Shown piece after piece: positions 59,150-64,000 of a DNA stretch of 64,000 bases (position 1 is the first letter of the stretch; every line of letters begins with the position of its first letter). The DNA is from Sipunculus nudus (lineage: Eukaryota; Annelida; Sipuncula; Golfingiida; Sipunculidae). The stretch is taken from contig CM049315.1 in NCBI GenBank assembly GCA_026874595.1, positions 71,967,416 to 72,031,415 of the forward strand, read 5' to 3'. Both the position numbers and the translations under genes were made by a program. The notes under the pieces were generated by a model, which saw only the letters and a list, made by a program, of their open reading frames with translations, ran no database searches and was not told the DNA's origin.

Positions 59150-59425
59150 TTTGATTATGAGAGGTCTAGCAATGGCATTTTTGCTGCCTGCTATTGCCTG
59201 ATTAGGCCCAAAACAGAGCGTTCTGATATCAGAACAAGACTAATTATCCCAGGAGTCACATTTTGGTGAGCTTATTCCCTGGGCCACAGGGAACGTTGGA
59301 CGAGCCCCCATTTTGTTACGAAGACAAATTGCTCAGGGGAAGATACTGGGCCGATCCGGGATTTGAACCCATGTCGGTGGCGCACAAGTCCGGCGCACCA
59401 ACCGCTTCGCTAGCAAAGCAAGCTT
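59150..59425 (-). repeat. tRNA-derived SINE
   Basis: On the minus strand a tRNA-like head shows an A-box-like TAGCGAAGCGGTT and a B box GGGTTCAAATCCC about 40 bases apart, the internal RNA polymerase III promoter. It is followed by a non-tRNA body containing CTGTGGCCCAGGGAATAAGC and TGACTCCTGGGATAATTAG. The head does not fold into a plausible complete tRNA, so it is a SINE and not a tRNA gene. Tail and target duplication were not determined. Confidence 0.65.
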
Positions 59426-60289
59426 AATAGCGAGACAATTCGGTCCGCTTGTATGTGCCCCCCGTATCAATATATATATATATATACCTCACACATACAC
59501 AATGGTAGAACCATTCACAGACTGACTCACACGTATTTAAATATTCTATGATAACCATGATATACATGTAAATGCATATGACCTTACACAAGAACGATGC
59601 ATATAAATTTTGACAAATGAAGCCCTTATATAAATAATTCTGAACAAGAAGCATGTACTTATGTAGACAATCATATTCCAAACTGTTGTTGTGTGTAAAT
59701 CCAACCTAATCCTCTGCGATTACTCGCACCATTTGATAAGATTTTTTTTACTCGATAAATATGAGGCCAAGCTGCTAAATAAAAATCATATTGCTGATGG
59801 TGATCGGAGTGATGGGGTATTAATAGATGAGAAATATAATAAGTCAGCGGTAAGAGTGCTAAAATTACATGCAGAATCTGAAGTGAAGAAATAAGACCAC
59901 AAGCATGTTTTTATGTTACCTCATTGTCTGCATGTCGGCCAGCAGGTTACTGTTGATTGGACAGATCTCTCTCGACCTGGGAGTGAATGGGTACTGGTCA
60001 TGGGCGGCAGGCAAATGTAGAATGAATAACCTTCAAGCAGCTGATAGGGCTGCTTTGGTTGCATGCTCCCCAAGGAGTCGAGCAAGGCTACAGGAATGAA
60101 CAGGCCAAAAAAAACAAACAAACAAAACAAAAAAAAAAACAAGATGACCAGAGGTCACGCGCTTGCCGGAAATGGAAATGATACAGACAGATAGACAGAG
60201 AGTGCATGTAGAAACAGTCATATGAATGAGCAACATTGTCGGGGCAGCAGAAACGGATAATATGTTTTTTTATGCATGCTGACCTTTAA

Positions 60290-61400
60290 CAGCTGCATAT
60301 CTTTCTAGTGTAAAAGGGACCAAGTTCAAAATTTTTTCATGAAATCCCGTTAATCTCGTTTGACAAGAAGCAGTGAGACGTTTTCAGGTTTGTAATGTCA
60401 AGCTGGCCAAATGATATGAAATGCCGAAAACTAGACCTGTCTAGCTATAAAAGCCGCTGAGTTATAAGCATTTGCATGAAATCTCGTGTTTTCTCGTTTG
60501 ACGGGAAATGGTGCGAGCTTTGGCGAGATTTCCAGTTTTGTCATGTCAGGTTTGTCAAATATTACAAAATGCCGGAAACTAGACCTGTCTAGCTGCAAAA
60601 GTCGCCGTGTTATCAGCATTTACGTGAAATCATGTTTTTTTCTCGCTTGACGAGATATAGTACGAGATTTGGCAAGACGAGCAGTTTTATTATGTCAAGA
60701 CGGCCAAACGTTACGAAATGGCGAAAACTAGAGCTGTAAAAGTCGCCGGGTTATAAGCATTTCCGTGTACTCTCGTGTTTTCTCGTTTGACGAGATATGG
60801 TGCAGGATTTGGCCAGTCTTGTAGATTTGTCATATCAAACTCTCTAAATGTTATGAAATAGCGAAAACTACATCTGTCTAGCTGTAAAAGTCGCCGAGTT
60901 ATTAGCATTTCTGTTAAATCTCCTTTTTTATCGTTTGACGAGATATGGTGCGAGATTTGGCCAGTCTTGCAGGTTTGTCATGTCAAGCCGTCCAAATGTT
61001 AATAATGCCAAAAACTGTCTAGCTGCCAAAGTCGCCGTGTTATCAGCATTTACGTGAAATCATGTTTTTTTCTCGCTTGACGAGATATAGTGCGAGATTT
61101 CGCCAAGTATCGCAGTTTTACTATGTCAAGTTGGCCAAATGTTACCAAATGCCAAAAACTAGACCTGAGTAGCTATAAAAGTCGCCTAGTTATAAGCATA
61201 TTCATGATATCTCGTTTTTTTCTCGCTTGACGAGATATGGTGCGAGATTTGGCCTGATTTCTTTTCTGGCGTGTCAAGCTGGTCATATGTTATGAAATGC
61301 CGAAAACTAGACCTGTGTAGCTGTAAAAGTCGCCGAGTTATAAGCATTTCTGTGAAATCTCGTTTTTTCTCGTTTGACGATAAACCAAGCGAAATTTGAC
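60290..61400 (+). repeat. ~146-bp satellite array with higher-order structure
   Basis: The marker AAAGTCGCC and its variants recur near 60451, 60601, 60742, 60891, 61031, 61181 and 61330 (spacing 140-150). Each unit also has ATAAGCATTT, TCTCGTTTGACGAGATATGG, GCGAGATTTGGCC and CCGAAAACTAGACCTG. The unit starting at 60601 and the one at 61031 are identical over 61 bases and are three monomers apart (430 bases), so a trimeric higher-order repeat is suggested. Related single words reach 61850. Confidence 0.9.
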
Positions 61401-62107
61401 GAGACTTGCAATTGAATGACTTAGAACCAAGGGGAAGCAGCCTTATGCAAAAAACTAGACCCTTGAAACATAAATATTAACCGAGATAGAAGCCAAAAAC
61501 TGCATATTTTCAGATCGTCAAGTTTAACCCACAAATTTGGTAACCATGGTAACGGCAGCACAAAGCTACATGTGCGGAGGAATAAGCCAATGTTCCTAGT
61601 TTAAGTTACAACGATAAAAATTGTGCCATGTTTAAAATTATTTTAGATATTGCAGAAAAATGATATGTTACAGTGGTTCAGGTACCACGCCCCCTGTTGG
61701 CTATTTCCAAAAAATGAAAAACTGATTTCGAGATATTTATAAATAACACAAAATATATCAATTTCAAAGCCATTGTTAAAAAATGCAACCTGTAGGTCAT
61801 ATTTAATGAAATCTCGAAGACTCTCGTTTGACGAGAAATGAGAAATTTGGAGGGAAATTTTTTAATTTTCTGATTTTCCCCCAAAAATACGTTACCATGG
61901 TAACCATTGACCGGACATATTTGCTAGCACATGGAAAGCTTACATGATGAGGAATAAAATGAGCTACAGATTTAGCAGCTACGATTATTATTGACGAAGA
62001 TATGAAGAAAAATCTGTTTTAAGGGTTTTTGGTAACCCTGACCTTGACCTTTTAACGGTCATGGCCAAAAACAATAGGCTCCGAGAAGAACCGATTTTAC
62101 ACTTAAT

Positions 62108-62622
62108 GTAAAAGTTTCAGAGCGATTGCTTTAAACTGTCTCATCAGTAATATAGTATACCAGGCCACTGTGACACGCAAGGACAACCTGAGACCAGAAA
62201 CATACATTGGACTGACAGAAAATACTTTTAAAACGCGGTACAATGCCCACGTCTCAAGCTTCAGGAATGTAAACAAACGTAACAGTACCACACTCAGCGA
62301 ATACATTTGCAGACTGAAAGGCAACCATGTGCAACACTCAATACAATGGAAGATTATAAGCAAAGCAAAACCATACTCCACGACTAACAAATCCTGTAAT
62401 CTCTGCCTGGAAGAGAAATTCTTCATAATTTACAGACCCCTATTGTCAACACTAAACAAAAGAAACGAACTCGCGAGCACATGCAGACACAGGGCGAAAC
62501 ACCTCCTGGCCATGCGCCAGATCAAACATTCAAAAATCTTAATACCTGGCACACTTCATGATGGGTTTCCGAAGAGTGAGGACCTACGGCCCTTACGAAA
62601 CAACGTTGTAAAACCCATGTAG
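62108..62622 (+). pseudogene. Penelope-like element GIY-YIG endonuclease fragment
   Basis: From about 62128 the frame reads NIVYQATVTRKDN, then ETYIGLTENTFKTRYNAH, SEYICRLK, IQWKIISKAKPY, CNLCLEEKFFII, LNKRNELASTCRHRAKHLL and a stop at 62620. VY..YIG is the GIY-YIG core, R at the TRYNAH word and the Cys/His set are as in Penelope endonucleases, and the stretch is open over about 165 codons. The reverse transcriptase upstream is missing, so the element is 5' truncated. Confidence 0.88.
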
Positions 62623-62700
62623 GTAAAAGTCTTGAACGATACATATATTACAGCCCCTGTCAGTCGAGCACTTTATCGTTGTGTAGTTCAACACACACCT

Positions 62701-62702
<2 letters not shown>

Positions 62703-62754
<52 letters not shown>
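62703..62754. repeat. (AT)n microsatellite
   Basis: An AT run of about 25 units downstream of the Penelope fragment. Confidence 0.95.
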
Positions 62755-62758
<4 letters not shown>

Positions 62759-62816
62759 ATTTTCTGGACAGGGTGGGTTAACAAAAGTGCTCGACAACGT
62801 ACCTGTCGCTGGAGCT

Positions 62817-62818
<2 letters not shown>

Positions 62819-62872
<54 letters not shown>

Positions 62873-62892
62873 TATGTGTGTGTGTGTGTGTG
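62819..62892. repeat. (AT)n(GT)n compound microsatellite
   Basis: An AT run passing into about eight GT units. Between this and the preceding AT run, GTGCTCGACAACG is the near inverse of CGAGCACTTTATCGTTG at 62666-62682, so the two arrays are bracketed by short inverted words. Confidence 0.9.
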
Positions 62893-63079
62893 TAAAAATT
62901 GCACCAATGACACAGAGTAAAACAGAAGTGTTACTAAGCATTTTTCTTCCTAATAAAAGCACTGTAAAGAAATGCCTTGAATCAAGTGGCCCATAGGCCG
63001 TGACGCTCATCTGCATTTCACACACAAACGATGCATGTATCAATAACCAATGTTTTGATCTGGTGAAAAATAATTGTTA

Positions 63080-63990
63080 AGGAACCTTGAACAATGAAAA
63101 GAATGACTCCAGGGTTCTCAGAATCATGCTTTTTTGTCCATAGGCCTGAAAAAAGGATATCGCAATCCCTTTTGGGGTTTATGAGAAGATTTACCAGAAC
63201 TCCCTATTTTTCTATGTCCAACTGCTACTATTTGTGTGCAACTAACCAAACGGGTACTATATTATCAAAGAATATTGGTCACACTGACCTTATGTAGCGT
63301 TTCCAAAAACATTTTACAGGGCCCTCCCTGAATCTTAATTAAAATATAAGTTTCTAGGTAAAGCTGCTGCGAATTGTGCATGTGTAATAGAGTGCTATAA
63401 ATATGCTCTTTCACATAGCTAAAAAATATATTGACACTGCCCTTATATCAGGTCCAAGAAATTTTACAGAGGTCTCCCCGGATCTTGATCAAATAGAAAC
63501 TTTCATATGTAACTGTAATAAAATGTGCAAATCTTATATATTTGGTTTTCAAATAATGTTCTTTTACATTTCTGACAGAATATAGGTCGCAGTAACCTTA
63601 GTTTGGTTTTTCTGAGGAGAAATTATAACGATCTCCATATACATAAAGTAAGATGTTTCTTATGATTAAGGCTTCGTCTGAGTTTCTGGGTGCTCAAATT
63701 AGATTTTCCATAGCTCACAAAATATTATCCACAATGAGCTAATCTCAGGTGTTGAAAGAAATTTGCCCAGGACCTATTGAATTTTAAGTTAGAAGGTTTT
63801 CGGTCTATGATTCTATGATTTTTGCCTATCTGGCTTACATAGTACTTAATTTTTTTATATAAAACTCAAAGAATATATGTCACAGTGATTTAAATACAGG
63901 GTTCAAAGCAGACTTTAACATTGAAATTTAAGTCTGGATGCTCAAAATCATGTTTTTGGCCAGTCACCATGATCCAGTCAGTATGAACTA
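63080..63990 (+). repeat. Degenerate ~150-bp tandem repeat
   Basis: Words of the type AAAGAATATTGGTCACACTG occur near 63268, 63422, 63575, 63716 and 63866 (spacing about 154, 153, 141, 150). Each is followed about 40 bases on by AAATTTTACAG-like and CCTGAATCTTAAT-like words. Copies are strongly diverged from each other. The array runs to the window edge. Confidence 0.7.
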
Positions 63991-64000
63991 ATGTCAGTTT

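Noticed and set aside
59340-59425. A tRNA gene on the minus strand
   Set aside because: A and B boxes are visible, but the acceptor and anticodon stems do not pair as a whole tRNA, and a non-tRNA body follows, so a SINE fits better.

Overview
This is animal nuclear DNA. It is AT-rich and intron-bearing, and it is crowded with microsatellites, minisatellites, MITEs and decayed retroelements. A Cys-loop anion channel gene with small exons in kilobase introns, together with Penelope-type GIY-YIG, tyrosine-recombinase (DIRS-type) and Ty3/gypsy remains, suggests an invertebrate. A lophotrochozoan such as a bivalve mollusc is my best guess, inferred from repeat style and not proven. Bacterial features (operons, ribosome binding sites, CRISPR) are absent.

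Region by region: 1-16.2 kb has no gene I can recognise. It holds microsatellites, a 42-bp minisatellite, an ancient ~1-kb tandem duplication (12.4-14.1 kb, with a related piece at 10.6 kb) and several copies of a short interspersed element I call family A. From 16.37 to 29.42 kb on the + strand lies the only gene that looks complete: nine coding exons whose phases all join, giving a 395-residue glycine-receptor-like, anion-selective Cys-loop subunit. From 29.4 to 38.1 kb is intergenic DNA with a ~265-bp tandem repeat carrying the palindrome AGGTGGCGCCACCT, and possibly a solo LTR. From 38.2 to 42.6 kb there is a MITE, then a decayed Ty3/gypsy element (LTR with tRNA-Lys primer site, gag, zinc knuckle, protease, RT fragment, integrase fragments). 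Its gag-pol is split by an 819-bp hAT-type MITE with a perfect 8-bp target duplication. Next come a 27-bp minisatellite (42.8-43.9 kb), paired copies of a (GACA)-rich repeat (44-45 kb) and a near-perfect 110-bp tandem duplication (45.8-46.1 kb).

From 47.8 to 50.4 kb on the - strand, a Tigger-like transposase remnant abuts, apparently directly, the large exon of a monocarboxylate-transporter (SLC16/MCT) gene. One more MCT exon lies upstream at 50.3-50.4 kb. A lone MCT C-terminal exon sits at 56.0-56.1 kb, on the wrong side of the other exons for one gene. That suggests tandem MCT paralogues, with the nearer one truncated by the transposon. Between them lie a LINE reverse-transcriptase relic split by a MITE (50.8-52.0 kb) and a DIRS-like element (52.6-55.3 kb).

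From 56.2 to 64 kb there is a tRNA-derived SINE (59.2-59.4 kb, - strand), a ~146-bp satellite with a three-unit higher-order repeat (60.3-61.4 kb), a Penelope-like GIY-YIG endonuclease fragment (62.1-62.6 kb) and a second degenerate ~150-bp tandem repeat (63.1-64 kb). I found no rRNA genes or canonical tRNA genes. Promoters and polyadenylation sites of the host genes could not be fixed from sequence alone.
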